From: Toxonevra muliebris
Lineage: Eukaryota > Arthropoda > Insecta > Diptera > Pallopteridae
Assembly: GCA_963691655.1 (NCBI GenBank)
Contig: OY829326.1
Span: 99,075,340-99,139,339 of the forward strand
DNA: 64,000 bases
Reading direction: 5' to 3'
Shown here: positions 1 through 11,930 of the stretch, in pieces
How the letters are laid out: every line of letters begins with the position of its first letter
How positions within the stretch are numbered: the first letter of the stretch is position 1
Made by a program: the position numbers and the translations under genes
Notes under the pieces: model-generated
Database searches by the model: none
The model's input: only the letters and a program-made list of their open reading frames with translations
Told to the model about the DNA's origin: nothing

Positions 1-335
1 CCAATTATTAGTCTTGCCTAATGTATTTAGTAACTCTTGGCATTCCCATACTAATTTTGAGGTGGTCTCAATTGAATCTAGCGCTCTGATAGCAGCTTGA
101 CTATCAGAGTATATTACTATTTTTTGCTTTTTGTACCCACGTTCGAGGTTGAACTGTGAACAGAGCCAAATGGCAAGAATGAGTGTATGTTCTTTGTGAG
201 AGGTATGGAAGGTTTGTATGTCCCATTCTCTCTTGTTACTAAGTACAACCTTGAAATGTTTTTCGAAGTTGTATTTCTTGTTCATATCGTCTCTAGGTAG
301 CGTGGCTAGGGGAATGTCAGCAGAGATACTTTCGT
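1..335 (-). pseudogene. LINE (I/LOA/R1-like) RNase H domain fragment
   Basis: Read on the minus strand this encodes the region before and into an RNase H domain of a non-LTR retrotransposon. A block with KKYNFEKHFKVV and SNKREW is followed by LILAIWLCSQFN and then the RNase H core IYSDSQAAIRALDS (plus-strand positions about 81-111). The Asp of SDSQ is one of the metal-binding residues of the family. RNase H in such LINEs removes the RNA strand during cDNA synthesis. The first catalytic stretch (usually YTDGS) is missing between SNKREWDIQTFHTS and LILAIW, so there is an internal deletion. The fragment runs off the left edge of the window, so its C-terminus is not visible. It is non-functional. 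The clade is inferred from the presence of RNase H and from wording shared with the other copies here. Confidence 0.8.
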
Positions 336-439
336 ATATTTATGTATGTAATCTGATATGTATTATACGTTTTTTCACAACTGTCTTATTGTCGTTAAAA
401 TCAAGAAGAGCTTTTTTGTGTTTAATTAAATAATTATTA

Positions 440-665
440 TTATTATTATTCGTTGGAGGATGTTGCACTGCGACCTATAAGATCTATTGTGCCCTCTTCG
501 CGGACCTAGAGTGTATCTCTCAGCCCAGTTCCCTCGATGAATTGTAGTATTGGTCCTACTTCACAGAGTCTTAGTTCGTCCTCGGGTATGATGAATTCAC
601 CAAGGTGTTTCCTTCTCTTGTGCATCAGGGCGAAGTAAGTCGCTATCACATGTTGTGCGGTCTAG
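440..665 (-). mobile_element. LINE 3' end, 5'-truncated, with (AAT)n tail
   Basis: On the minus strand this encodes the extreme C-terminus of a LINE ORF2 (HKRRKHLGEFIIPEDELRL..., ending RDTL and a TAG at about 506-508). A short 3' UTR with 'gatcttataggtcgcagtgc' and a simple (AAT)n tail at 440-457 follow. An in-frame TAG at 662-664 shows decay. The C-terminal wording (LGxxxxPxxEL...GxIL.FxxxTGL) and the UTR word match the copy at 28,198-28,850, and the UTR word also closes the SINE at 58,949-59,394. These three 3' ends define one LINE family. The 5' side is lost, as is usual for target-primed reverse transcription. Confidence 0.8.
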
Positions 666-1180
666 TCCTCTTCAGTTTAATTAAATAATTATATTACTTT
701 TAAATACTGTTTATTTTTTATCATTCAATAATAGACTTCACTCAGTGAAGGTGACCTCTCAATTGACTGCAAGACTTCAAACCAATTTGAAGTCATGACT
801 GTGACTTCAAACCAATTTTAAGTCATGACTGTGACTTAAAACCAATTTTAAGCCATGACTGTGACTTCAAACCAATTCAAATGACTTCAAGTACAATGTG
901 AAGTCATGTGAGTGATTGTGACTTATTTGCATTGAAGTCTCGAATTGATTGCTATAATCATGAGCAGTCATTGGCTCCAAAAAAACTGGTGACTTCATTT
1001 TTTAAAGTCATAAGTCTCAAATAAAATCAAAGATAAAATCAGAAAACGTTATTCATTTCCAGTGACTTCAATGAATAAAGTTCGAAATGACTGCAATCTT
1101 TTACAGCTTTGGTTCAGAATACGTCATGAAAATTTGATTTTTCAAAAACACTCTATTCGGGAAATTGAAGTAGCTTTTGA
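666..1180. repeat. GACTTCA-rich degenerate repeat block
   Basis: The words GACTTCA, AAGTCATGA and TGTGACT recur on both strands across this half kilobase, with the regular minisatellite at 773-892 inside it. It looks like a decayed satellite or the remains of a palindromic element. No protein-like reading frame is convincing. Outside 773-892 the periodicity is poor. Confidence 0.5.
773..892. repeat. 30-bp minisatellite, about four units
   Basis: Units start at 773, 803, 833 and 863 and resemble GACTTCAAACCAATTTTAAG followed by TCATGACTGT. The first three differ by only a few substitutions; the fourth is more diverged. Each unit is partly self-complementary (GACTTCA against TGAAGTC, and TCATGA), so it can fold. 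Confidence 0.85.
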
Positions 1181-4000
1181 AGATCCTCTTGCTTGAGTTC
1201 AAAAATTAATAATTTTTCCAAAAATTTTAGGCCTTATGAAACTTCGATTTTTATAATACTTGTGTTTTTTAAAGACGATATGCTCAATTATGTACATATA
1301 TATACTAGCGGATCCAGACATATCCTAAGAGGGAGTATTAAGTTTTTCATCATTTATTATTTATTTCATTTTGTTGTGAACCCCCTGCAGATGTAGCATT
1401 TTGATTTTGAAGTTATGGCTTTTTGCTTTGAATTAAATTGTTCAAAGACCAAAAAGTTCAAATTTTGTTCCATTTTGATTTTCTGTTTATTTGGTATGTC
1501 ATGAAAAGTGGTTGTTTTGATGTTTTCATTGACTTTTCACTAATATATCGAATTTGTTTATTGCATAGGCATGGAAATATTTCATTTTGGTCTGAACCAA
1601 TATTTTTGGTGTTGAATTACAGTTAAATTATTGACCTTTGCATGGTTTATAATAATGGCTATATAGATTTTAATATGTAGAATTGAATTCAGTCCAAAAA
1701 ACTAAAAACTTAAAAAGTGGAATTATTGCATTTTGTTATGGACCTGTATACCTACTTCGTTTGTAAAAAAAAAAAATGTACTACAAGTATTATTTGTGAC
1801 TATGTATTGTCTTCATTTCAAAGTACAAGTCTATTGCCAAAACTAAAAGCAAAAAAATAATAGAAATAAAAAAATAAATAGAAACACATTTTCTAAAGTT
1901 TTTATTGAAATTAACATTCCGCAACGTACAGCAATGAAATAAAATTTATCTATTCCAACATTTCTTTTTTTGCTATACGGAGTGCCGGCAACAACATTGA
2001 AGATTCTGTGGCCTCCTTGCAGAAGGAGCTTCTTCTTTTTCAACTGGAACGTCTTCAATGCCTCGAAGTCATTGCGATGTGTTGCAGCACCAGCAACAGC
2101 AGCTACTCAATATGCTGACAGTATTGACTACTTTCTCGCTTACCTTTTCCTTGACTGTTGTGCTGCTCCAATTGCTATAGTTAATTCTGCGCTTAAATGT
2201 AAACACAAAAAAAAATAAATAAATATAAAACTAGGAAGTATTTGAACAAAACAGAATAGCTACAAATAAAAATGTAAGAAATATATTAGCAATTAAAAAA
2301 AACAAAATAACAACAAAGCAGAAAAATAAAAAGAACAATGCACAGAGAAAAAAAAATTAAAATCGTGCTGGAATTAGATGAACGCCGATAGATGCCGCAT
2401 GCTGCTTGTCGGCACCGAATTGCAGAAATCAAAACTGTTGCCATCATTCTCATCATCGCCATCATCGCTATCGTCAGCATCATTTATAACAATTAGAAAG
2501 TGAATATCGCAAGCAAGCAAGCACCAGCAGCAATAGCCAAAAGCAAATGGCATGAATTGGTGTGAAGTCAGCTTGGAATTGCTGCAAATTCGTTGATAAT
2601 TAGCAAAAGCAGTAGCGGCATTGGCTGGCTACAATTACAGCAATAACAACCAACAAAAACGTATGTAACAGTTGGCAATGATTTCTAGTTTTTGTGTTGT
2701 TCTTTTTTTTTGGTTTTTCGTTTTTTTTTTTTGGTTGAGAAAGAGGAAAGGGTAAATGAAAAGAGAAATAAATGAGTGAAAAATTCGTTTGTAAATAATG
2801 ACGATTTTCTTAGCAGCGTTGCTTATCGCAACAGCTCTAGTAATTAGCGTTGGCTATTCTTTCACAGCATACTTTTAGGAGCACTCGAAATAAATTTCAG
2901 CAGTTTATTGAGCCGTGTTCATACACACATATCATCAAATAGTATTCTATTGTTCTTCATTCCATTATTCAGCAGCTGATTTTTTATTTTTTTAATGGGT
3001 AGTCTTGATTCTTTTAGTTAAAATTGAATTCAAAATGGACAGAATACTCTTATCGACATGTTGATAGTACTATTTTTGTTTTTTTTTTTTTTATGAAAAT
3101 TAAATGACCTCTCTTCATCTCCCTTTCCTCAGCATTTTTTCCTGTTTTACTCCTATTGCCAATTTACCCGCTACTAGATGATCCTATCTGCTAGTGAAAA
3201 ACTCTAAATAGCATTTTGAAAAACTTTACACTTAAATTCATTTTAAATTTTAAATTCAATCTCAGAAAAAATTTCAAACAAAAATGTACTCAACTAATCT
3301 AGAAAACCTATGAATATGTACAGTTTATAGCATTCAGCAGATATTTAACATTGATCAGATATTGGAATGACAGTGAATAAAATGGTAACCATGGTAAGTT
3401 ACAAGATCTGTTTTATTTAGGACTGAGGGTAGAGTTAAGTCCTGGAATGTTATGCATTGTGATTTTTAAGTAACAAAAACTATAAGAGTCATGAAAACAA
3501 ACGCTACTAATTTCTGTATAGCACCATAATAAATTATCTCCCCATGCTCTGTTTTTTTACTTGTAGTTTGTCCTTGTTCCATAATTTACCAAAGTCTTTG
3601 ATTTCTTTTAGAGTGATAGGAAGCTTTTGGGGGTTTCTAGCTAAGCTGTTCATTGGTAACTGCTGAATCATGTTTTGAATTTTTTTGTAAGAGATATTTG
3701 ATTAAATTTCCATAATAGTTTATCTATTGGCTCGTTCTGCAGGCTGAAAATGTCGGTAGAGGAACATTTATATTAAGCGTTGACTCTGTCTATAGAACAC
3801 CGATTTCGGCTTGCTTGACGAACTACATGCGTATGTCGTCAGCAAAAATAAGGTTTTCAAGACGTTTGGAAAAATGCTAATGAGTCCTTGTCCTAGTTTT
3901 TTTTTTTTCAATGACGAATCAGAATATATCACCAATTACTATGATAAATAGAAAAACATATAGAAGGCATCATTGACGAACGATCTGGTGGTGAAACATT
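1181..4000. other. AT-rich non-coding stretch
   Basis: I see no convincing gene. The stretch holds poly-T and poly-A runs, GCA/CAG-rich words near 2,080-2,110 and 2,510-2,640, and an ATCATC-type run near 2,450-2,480 that gives artefactual ORFs. A short word at 1,309-1,340 (GGATCCAGACAT followed by CTAAGAGGGAGTAT) is echoed at 5,028-5,060. The motif GCATACTTTTAGG occurs at 2,867-2,879. Confidence 0.5.
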
Positions 4001-4007
4001 ATTATAG

Positions 4008-4560
4008 ATGTGTAACGAAGCTTTAGCCTGGGTATCACTCGCCGAGTCCAGGGTTCGAGGCTACAGAAATTTATTTTTTACAGGGACCGGGGGGAACTAC
4101 CTTCAATTTATGAACACAACACTCACTAGAGGATCTTTCCCTTCTATTTTATTTAGTTTCACTTTTTATTCTACCTCAAGGCGTGGCCTTGTGGTTCCTC
4201 CTAGTGCGTGGGACTAGGGAGCTCCTACTTACGATGGTGCGCTGCACCTTACATTCCGCTGGATGATGGCGTTGCCTATCGCTCGAATCCCCCCTAGTGC
4301 GTGGCACAGAGGAGCGTCGATCTGAATCCGGCAAATGGACCCTTTAGTGCGTAGCACTAAAAGGTGACGAACAAAAAAAAGAACACACGTTTTAATTTCC
4401 TCTTTTGTTTATTTATTTTTTTTTTTGATACATTTTTATTTTATTTAACTTTAATTTATGTATTTGTCTTTGTGGGGTGGACGGCGTGGCCTATCCCGAT
4501 GATCCTCCTAGTGCGTGGCACCAAGGAGCGTCGATATCCAAAAAAATGGCTTCCCCAGTC
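4008..4560. repeat. Cluster of small CTAGTGC-GTG-GCAC hairpins, possible SINE
   Basis: Four short inverted repeats share the stem TAGTGC, a GTG or GTA loop and GCAC, near 4,194-4,225, 4,289-4,312, 4,342-4,363 and 4,503-4,529. The 4,342 copy is almost a perfect 11-bp hairpin. At least two are followed by GGAGCGTCGAT, and GGCGT(T/G)GCCT words precede them, so a larger unit of roughly 80-100 bp seems to be repeated irregularly. Just upstream, 4,049-4,061 has a B-box-like GGTTCGAGG as in tRNA-derived SINEs, but no clear A box. What the hairpins do is unknown. Confidence 0.55.
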
Positions 4561-4779
4561 ACTTTCCTTCACTGTTCCGCCGCGAGACACTCACCTGAAA
4601 ATCCGTCTGCTTGCTGCTGCTGTTGATCGCGCAAAAAGAAAGAGTTTTCTTCGTTCGCCGCCATCTGCTTGTGGTTTCGTTGTCTTTTCTTCGTTAAGTT
4701 CTAAACATGGCGTCATTCAGCTAGATGAGTGTGTTCACCACTGGACTGTTAGTTTATGCAATTGAAGGGTTGCATTTTC

Positions 4780-6460
4780 GTTTTAATTTACAATTCTTCT
4801 TAGACTTGGCAATTTTACATAAAATAAAAATGTCCCTTCATGGGCAAATAATAAAAAACAACTTAACACTTAAAGAATAATTCAAAAAGAAAATAATAAA
4901 GTAAAATTAACAATTTATGATAATATAAAATGACTCCACTGATGAGACGCAAACGAGGTGGTGGGCCGACTTGCGTCCTCACAGATGTTTTAAAATATTT
5001 CCTTTTTAAAAATATTTCAGATCAGTAGCGTATCCAGACATTTTCTAAGGGGGAGGGCGTTTTAATATTTTTTTGGCTACTACATTTTTTTATTTAACGC
5101 CAACGGCTCAAATATATGAAATTTTCATCGGTAAAGCTTTTAGACCGAAAAACTTCCAAGAGTAAAAATTACCTATGAAAAGCTTTTCATTTCTCCGTTC
5201 TGATTTGGCACAAAACGGTAGGTTCCTTTCATTCATGTGCAAATATAACTCACACAGTATACATGGATGCAAATAGCGCGGCCTAGGCCCTCCATGAGCT
5301 GTAATAAAAGTAATAGCTTATAGGAGCCATTTTGATTTGTATATACATATGAATAACTCCCACGACGTGTGTACTTTTTGATAAAAAAAATTATTTTCAA
5401 ATGGCGAGCACTATTTTTCCCATTGATCCTTATCTTGTTAGAAGTTTATTCCATGCCGCGTCAGTTGTTTCTTAGAGCTGGCAAAGAGAATTTACATGAT
5501 TTTCTTATTATTTTCGAGTAAAATTCCGCTCTGAAATCAATAATTGAGGCCTGAAATGACCCAAAATTCATTATTCATATTGAATTCAATATTTTTTTTT
5601 ATTCAAATTCCTCGATATGAAATCAGCTGTCAATTCAACACGATAGTGTTTTAAAATTGAGTGATTTTCATACGTTAATTTTGGTTCTGAAGTAATGGAT
5701 TACGTGGGGTTTCAGACATTTTCCTGCCTCTACAACTACGCATGCATTGCTCGGGAATGGTGAAAGGCGCAATGAAAAAATGAATATTCTATCTCAGAGA
5801 CAGTAGCAGTGACTCATGTTATATCTCACGAGGCAGGCACATTCATAAAATACCCTGCAGTACCAATATATTATAATATCATACAATGTCTTTACCACCT
5901 ATATTAGACTCACTGAAAACTCCAAGCGATTTGGAGAAACGCTCAAAAAGCTATTGACAAAACAAACAAAAATTTATTTTTGTGCCAGTGACTCTTGGCA
6001 TTTTGATAATTTGCTCTATTTGCTTTATTTAAATTAACAAATGACGAGGTCTAGTGGGTAAAAAATTATCGTTTGGCATCGAGCATCGACTAACAATGTT
6101 TGGAGATTGGTTTTCGGCAGCCATTGGAAACCTGTGACATAGTTATGTCTTGAGATTTGCTTATATATATTTTATATAAAAACTCGTTATTTTTTCCATT
6201 TTTATTTTAAATACATATTTATGAATATTAAAAAAAAAATAAGTTACAAAAAATATTAAAATAAAAGCTACGAAAATATGACACATTGTAATGCTGTAAT
6301 TATTGCGAAAAACTGATGAAAAACGTGGATTCGGATTTTGTTTATTTTTTAAAAATGATTTATGAACCGTTTGTTTTGTAACTTATTAATAAATATTTCA
6401 ATACAATTGTTTTATTGTCGTATTTATTGTATTGATTTTTATAATGTCATGGTATTTTAT
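4780..6460. other. AT-rich non-coding stretch
   Basis: No gene or recognisable mobile-element protein is seen. It contains a relative of the 1,309 word (GTATCCAGACATTTTCTAAG at 5,030-5,049) and many homopolymer runs. Short ORFs here have no protein-family character. Confidence 0.5.
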
Positions 6461-6461
6461 A

Positions 6462-7735
6462 TCGGTTTCGGCAAAAAGTGGCCGAAGTTTTTGCGGAAGC
6501 CGAAGCTTATAAACACTTCATTTTATAATAGTTTTGAAGTGGTTATATAAAATATATATTCACATTGCAGTTTCTATGTTCTATTTTTTCCGTTTGCTCG
6601 TTCCATTTTAACGTTTGAAGTAGTCCACAGATTTACAATCTAATTTTTAGAGGAGACTACATTTTCCATTACTGGCGGTCCACTTCCTTTCGTTTTTAAA
6701 GGGTTAGTCTGGGGTGATGGGTCAAGAAAATCAAAAATGTTTTTTAATTATAGTGCTTCAATAACGCCTCTAGATTATGTGTGTAAGATTTTTTCAAATT
6801 CACCATATATTGAAAATTATAGGTGTATAACTTGGCAGGAGGTGGAAAAGTGATCATGCATACTTGAGCTTTCAAACACGTTTTTCTCAAAACTTTATTT
6901 CTTGAAATGACTGTCACGATATCTCTAAAACTAATGAACCGATTGAGCTTAAATTTTTATGACATCTTCAGTACATTTACAATTCAAGCCCTTACCAGGG
7001 TCAATATGATTTTTTCATATATATTTTTTTTTAATTTGAAATAGTACGATGTTTAAATTTTTGATGAGCAGCACAGATGGAATCATGGCATCTATCGTCA
7101 AATTGTTTTGAGACGGGTATCGTTCTAGAGATGTATAGTTGATTTAACTATATATCGCTACCTTTATTTTTTATGCACGTATCTCCACTTTTGCCGAAAG
7201 TAAGTTTTTTTTTGCTTATATTATATAAAATCACCTAACAATCCTGAGAAAAAAAATAAGTTCTCCGAGAGTTCGAATGAAAAAAATATAGAGCCAGTTT
7301 TTCAGACATTTAGTTTTTTCTGTTTTCTGAGAAATGGTAGTTTTTGAGACTCGCGATTAAAGAATAGAGGTAACGATATATTAAAGTGAAAAATTTTAAA
7401 TTATTCTCGATATGTAGAAAAATATTTGATAGAAATACAGAGCTAGTATATTTTCATTGTTCTTCATAAAAAATCATGAAATTTGTCAACTCCTCCGACT
7501 AGCGTAGCTAGTGAACAATTATTTAGTGCAGCTGATCAGCTTTATATTTGGAGTACCTATTACTTTTGTTTTCCTTTTTATGTTTGTAAATAGGTAGAAA
7601 AAATGTATTTTCAGTTTTTTATTCTTTTGTATTTTTCAAAATCTTTCTATCTTAAGCTTCGGCCGAAGGTTAGGGGAATGGCCTAAGTTCGGCTTCGGCT
7701 ACGGCCAAAGAACCACCTTCGGTCCGACAGTAGAA
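6462..7735. repeat. AGCTTCGGC-type inverted words bounding 1.2 kb of AT-rich DNA
   Basis: GGCCGAAG and GCCGAAGCTT at 6,480-6,508 are mirrored by AAGCTTCGGCC and TTCGGCTTCGGC at 7,654-7,699. The interval holds only AT-rich DNA with no reading frame. The pair may be the decayed ends of one element or unrelated (GCCGAA)n remnants. Similarity stops quickly outside these words. Confidence 0.35.
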
Positions 7736-7739
7736 AATA

Positions 7740-7900
7740 TATATGCTGCTGTGCGTAGTGCAAAAAACAATGCTGGTGCGCGGGTATGACTCTGCAGTGC
7801 GCAAATGTGAAAACAATACCGAACGTAGTGTGAATAACAATGCAGGAGCGCCAGTGTAGCGCCGCTATGCGTAGTGCAAGCGCAATGCTGGAGTGCGTGC
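7740..7900. repeat. GC-richer degenerate tandem repeat
   Basis: A unit like GCGTAGTGCAA..ACAATGCTGGTGCG recurs at about 7,747-7,780, 7,821-7,850 and 7,866-7,896, with a weaker copy at 7,793-7,819. The GC content is well above the surroundings. Overlapping ORFs on both strands (7,683-8,025) follow from this composition and match no family I recognise. Confidence 0.6.
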
Positions 7901-8290
7901 TTCGCGTCGCTGCGTCTCTGGTGAGATTGCTTTCTGTCCATCGTCTTCTTCCTGGGGACAAAGTTGGCTTACTACCATCCAAGTCGATCAATTTCCAAGC
8001 TATAACACGACATGCATGGAAGTGAAACCTGGAGTTTTCTAACTTGGTTCGTTACTGCGTCATTGGCAGACGTCCGTCACTGGGTTGGGATTTTACTACT
8101 TGGTTATGATTGTCATTGGGTCGTCCGTATACTGTTAGTTACTCACCCGCACGTCTCTTCCTTAGGCAGCTACTTCCTCACTCGAGTTCTTTTTTTGGTC
8201 GCCACTAGTCAAATATCCATAACAATCGTGTTTAATTTGTCACAAAAATTAAAAATTTTATCGAAAAACGAGATTTCTGTGCTATGTGTA

Positions 8291-9358
8291 CACTAGACCG
8301 GGTCGGTCCCCTTGCAAAAAAAAAAAAACATTTAAAAGTCTACCCCTATTTGAAAGCTTATGTGGAAAGTATCTCGAAACCAAAAAAAAAAAAAACAAAA
8401 AATTTTTGGACCATCCTAAAAACAGCCAAAATGGATTTTTTATCATAACTTTGGTATTTGATGTCCGATATTCATTAATGATACCGGCTTGACGATTTGA
8501 CAATTTATCAACGATAACTATTATTTCCTGATCATCCTCAATTGAGCCAGGAAGGTAACCTTTGAAATACGGAGATGAACATCATATTTAAGCTCAATGT
8601 CATTTTCACTTTCAACATCATCAATTTGTTGTACAAAACTATCCAATGACAACAATCTCAGTACGCAGTGACCACTATGTATGGCATGGACGGGTTTGAA
8701 TGTTGGATTCTAAACCGCACTTGCACTGGAAAATTTGCTTCGTCGTATTTAGAACGATGCTTTAACATAACATAATGTTTTTCCAACTATTGGAATCTTT
8801 GGTAGTTGTCCCAACTTTCAAAGAGTTTTTACTATATAACTACTGGAATATAATTATGTATGATTTTTTAAAGAACAATAAATATGGAATTTCGTTGATC
8901 ATCTGGCGGTTTTAGTTTAAAATATTGGTTTTTTGTTTTGAGCTACAACAAAAAATTCTAACTTAATTTTAATTATAGGAAGTGCATCAAAAATTTAAGT
9001 ACCTATAACTTGTTTGTTTATGGGTTTAGTTGAAGAAGTATTTCTTGGGCAAAAATTTAATGATTTTTCAAGGGCTTTAATTTTGTGAAAAATAAAATTG
9101 CATTTAGGGGGTTAGAACTTTGAGTAACAGACTTCACTAGTGTAATATTATCGGAGATGAATAGTAATAAGACGTTTACAAAAAGGGTATCATTTATGAA
9201 TATCGAACATCAAATATCAAAGTTATGATAAAAAATTCATTTTGGCCATTTTTAGGGTGGTACAAAAAAAATTTTTTTTTGGTTTCGAGATACTCTCTAC
9301 ATAAGATTTCAAATAGGGGGTGGACTTTTCAAACTTTTTTCCTCGACCCACTCTAGTG
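8291..9358. mobile_element. DNA transposon relic or MITE with long terminal inverted repeats
   Basis: The left arm (8,291 to about 8,486) and right arm (about 9,184 to 9,358) are imperfect inverted repeats of roughly 180-200 bp. Both begin CACTAGA and continue with a matching string that includes CCACCCCC/CTACCCC, AAAGTATCTCGAAACC-like words, and TATCATAACTTTG next to GATGTCCGATATTC. TA dinucleotides lie immediately outside (8,289-8,290 and 9,359-9,360), suggesting a TA target duplication as in Tc1/mariner. The 0.7-kb centre has minus-strand scraps such as EDDQEIIVIVDKLSN but no recognisable transposase. I infer a non-autonomous or badly decayed element; the superfamily rests only on the TA. 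Confidence 0.75.
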
Positions 9359-9359
9359 T

Positions 9360-10820
9360 ACACAGCAGCTTAAAAGTTAAAAAATACAACAAATGTGTTA
9401 ACTTTGAATGTACGAGTGTACTAAAAAAAATTAAATACTACAAAAAAATGTTCCCAAAATTCTTTTAGAAACAAGCTTTAATTTATAAGTAAGAACAAAA
9501 GTGAGTTTCAGCGATTTTTTTCTTTGCAGAATGTTATTATTTCTTATAAAATATAAGCACTTCTGGCCAAACCTATTCCGACAAAAGGTGGAAAAATCTG
9601 TCATTTCTTGAAGGGTTGATATAGTTACTGTTATGCAAAAATACTGGTGCCTTGAAATTATCAATTTCTTAAGTTATTATATTTTGATACATATAAAAAA
9701 AGCCTAAAATAACTCCTTGGGCTTTAACCATAAAATAACAAAAGTTTACGCATACAACTACAACCACACACAATAAAAAAATAAAAAATGTAAGTTTAAA
9801 TTAACAAAACTGTAAAAGTTTATAAATATAGAAATTTTATTCTGTGTTTCTATTGTATGTTGCTTAGTTACATATACATATGTAAATACATTTCAAAATG
9901 ACCTTGCGTGTATATGTGCTTTTCGTTATATACACACATACATACATATATATACATAAACAAGTTTATCACTAAAAATGTTACCAGCAAAACTTTGGGA
10001 AAACTTTATATGTTTACAACAAAATTGTAACAATTAATCTCATTTAAAATGTGTTACTAATATCATTCTGCTGTTTTTTCATCATTTTCTAATTTCTTTT
10101 TAGCAATGGTAGCTAGTTTCCGTTTTACAAAAACAAACATAGATACATATTAACACTTGTATACATATACCTATATATGTATGTATAAGTTTTTACATTG
10201 TTTATGTAAAGAAAAAATTTTGTTATATTTTTTGCTTTTCGTTTTTAGTTGCTAATTTTTGTTACTAGGGAAATTATATTTTTCTATAAAGATTTAAGTT
10301 GTTTTTGTTGTTGTGGTTTTTGCTTTGTTTTGTTGTTATTTTATTTTTGCAATTAACCTTGACCGTTGATTTAGGGAAGATTTGTTGTTGTTTTTACTAC
10401 TGATTGTGTTGTTTTGTTTTTAAATTAAGATTAATTATGCTGAGTGTATGAAAATGTTAAATTCATAGAAACTTGTATCGTATGCAATAAAGTGAGGAGA
10501 TGGGGGAGAGTGGAATAAGAATTAAGTTTGTGAAATTGTGTATTTATTAAAGAGAACGTTTTTTTTTTGTCTGGATTCATGTGAAAATGTGTTTACCTGA
10601 ATTATCAAAGGTTATCATAAAAGGTAAGTCTGATAGTAATTGAAATAACTAAAAAGTTAAAAAGTGAGACCAAATTGATCGCTTTTCAGACAGACTGAGG
10701 AAAGACAACAACCCAACGGAATATAAATTGTCTAGAATAATGGGAACAAAAAGGAAGACTTACAAAATTGTATGAGATATAATAAAAAAGGACCAGCAGA
10801 GAACATGAAAAGAATTTCTG
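9360..10820. other. AT-rich non-coding stretch
   Basis: Contains TACATATACATATG-type simple sequence (about 9,870-9,960 and 10,140-10,190) and GTT-rich words at 10,300-10,430. A splice-donor-like AAAGGTAAGT lies at 10,620-10,629 but has no coding context. No gene is seen. Confidence 0.5.
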
Positions 10821-11930
10821 ATGCTCCAGACCATAGACTAGACTAGACAAGACCAGACTAGAAGACACTAATTGGGAAACGAAAATAAAAACCAGAAAAA
10901 ACTCAGACCAAAAACGAGGGAAAAATCTACTTCAAAAGCAAACCAAAAGCCAGATTAAAAATTAGACTTGAGTTCTGGTCGAATACCATACCATACCATA
11001 AAAGAAAAATATTGTTCAGACCAAAACTTTGTTCAAAATTCTGACAAAATTTGGATCAAGTTTTACCAAAGACTTTTAACGATGTACAGGTAATAAAATT
11101 CAAATTAAATTTAGACCAAACTTTTACCAAAACATAGATCGTCTAATTTATAATCAAAACTCATCGATATTCAGATCTAAAGTCATATAAAAAATAAATA
11201 GAAATTAAAAAAAGTCAGACAAGAATCCATACTTAAATTTGAACCTACTATGAGATAAAAATTTATATCTATAATTAGTCAGAAATCTTGCTCAAAAATG
11301 AGCACAAATTTTTGGTAAAACTAAGACCAACCTTTACTGAACTTAGACCGAATTCTTGCCAACCCCATAATTAAATTTAGCCTGATTAGATATCACACAA
11401 AAACTGAGATCGATATTTAGATAATAACTGAGCAAAAAAGTCAAATTAAATTCAGATTAAGTTCTTAATAAATTTCAGAACAAAATTCAAGCTAAATTTA
11501 GCCTGTATTCTTGCCGAAATTTAAATCAATATTCAGTCCAAAGATAAGACCAAATTTTCGCCAAAACTCTGACGGATATTCAAACAGAATATTAGAACAA
11601 ACACATACCACAAACTAGAACAAAAGTCAAACCAAAATTTAGTCCATAACATGAGAACATAATTCAGATCAGAAATCGGACTGGAGACTTCCAGAAATCA
11701 AAAACAATATTTCCCGAAATTTAAACCAAAAAAAAAAAAACAAAAATTAGACCAAATTAAGAAAGAAAATTAGTCCAAAACTCAAATGAATAATATATCA
11801 AAACTCAGATTGAAACTCATCCGAGAGCTCAGGTCAAAATTCAATCTGGAATTCAAGCAAAAAACCAGAACTAAATAATACCTAAAACTGGATCATTAAA
11901 TCAGTTTTAAAAACAAATGAAAAACCAACC
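10820..11930. repeat. Degenerate GACCAAA-word array
   Basis: For about 1.1 kb the plus strand is built of variants of (C)AGACCAAAATTC and AGACTAGACTAGAC-like words separated by AT-rich spacers. There is no fixed period and no reading frame. A, C and a minority of G dominate over T in the words. The reverse complement of the same vocabulary (GGTCTGAATTTTGGTTTG) fills 24,903-26,645. This looks like an old expanded short-word satellite. Confidence 0.7.

Noticed and set aside
4364..4765. 133-codon plus-strand ORF
   Set aside because: Begins in a Lys/Phe-rich simple sequence and runs through the hairpin repeat; no recognisable domain.
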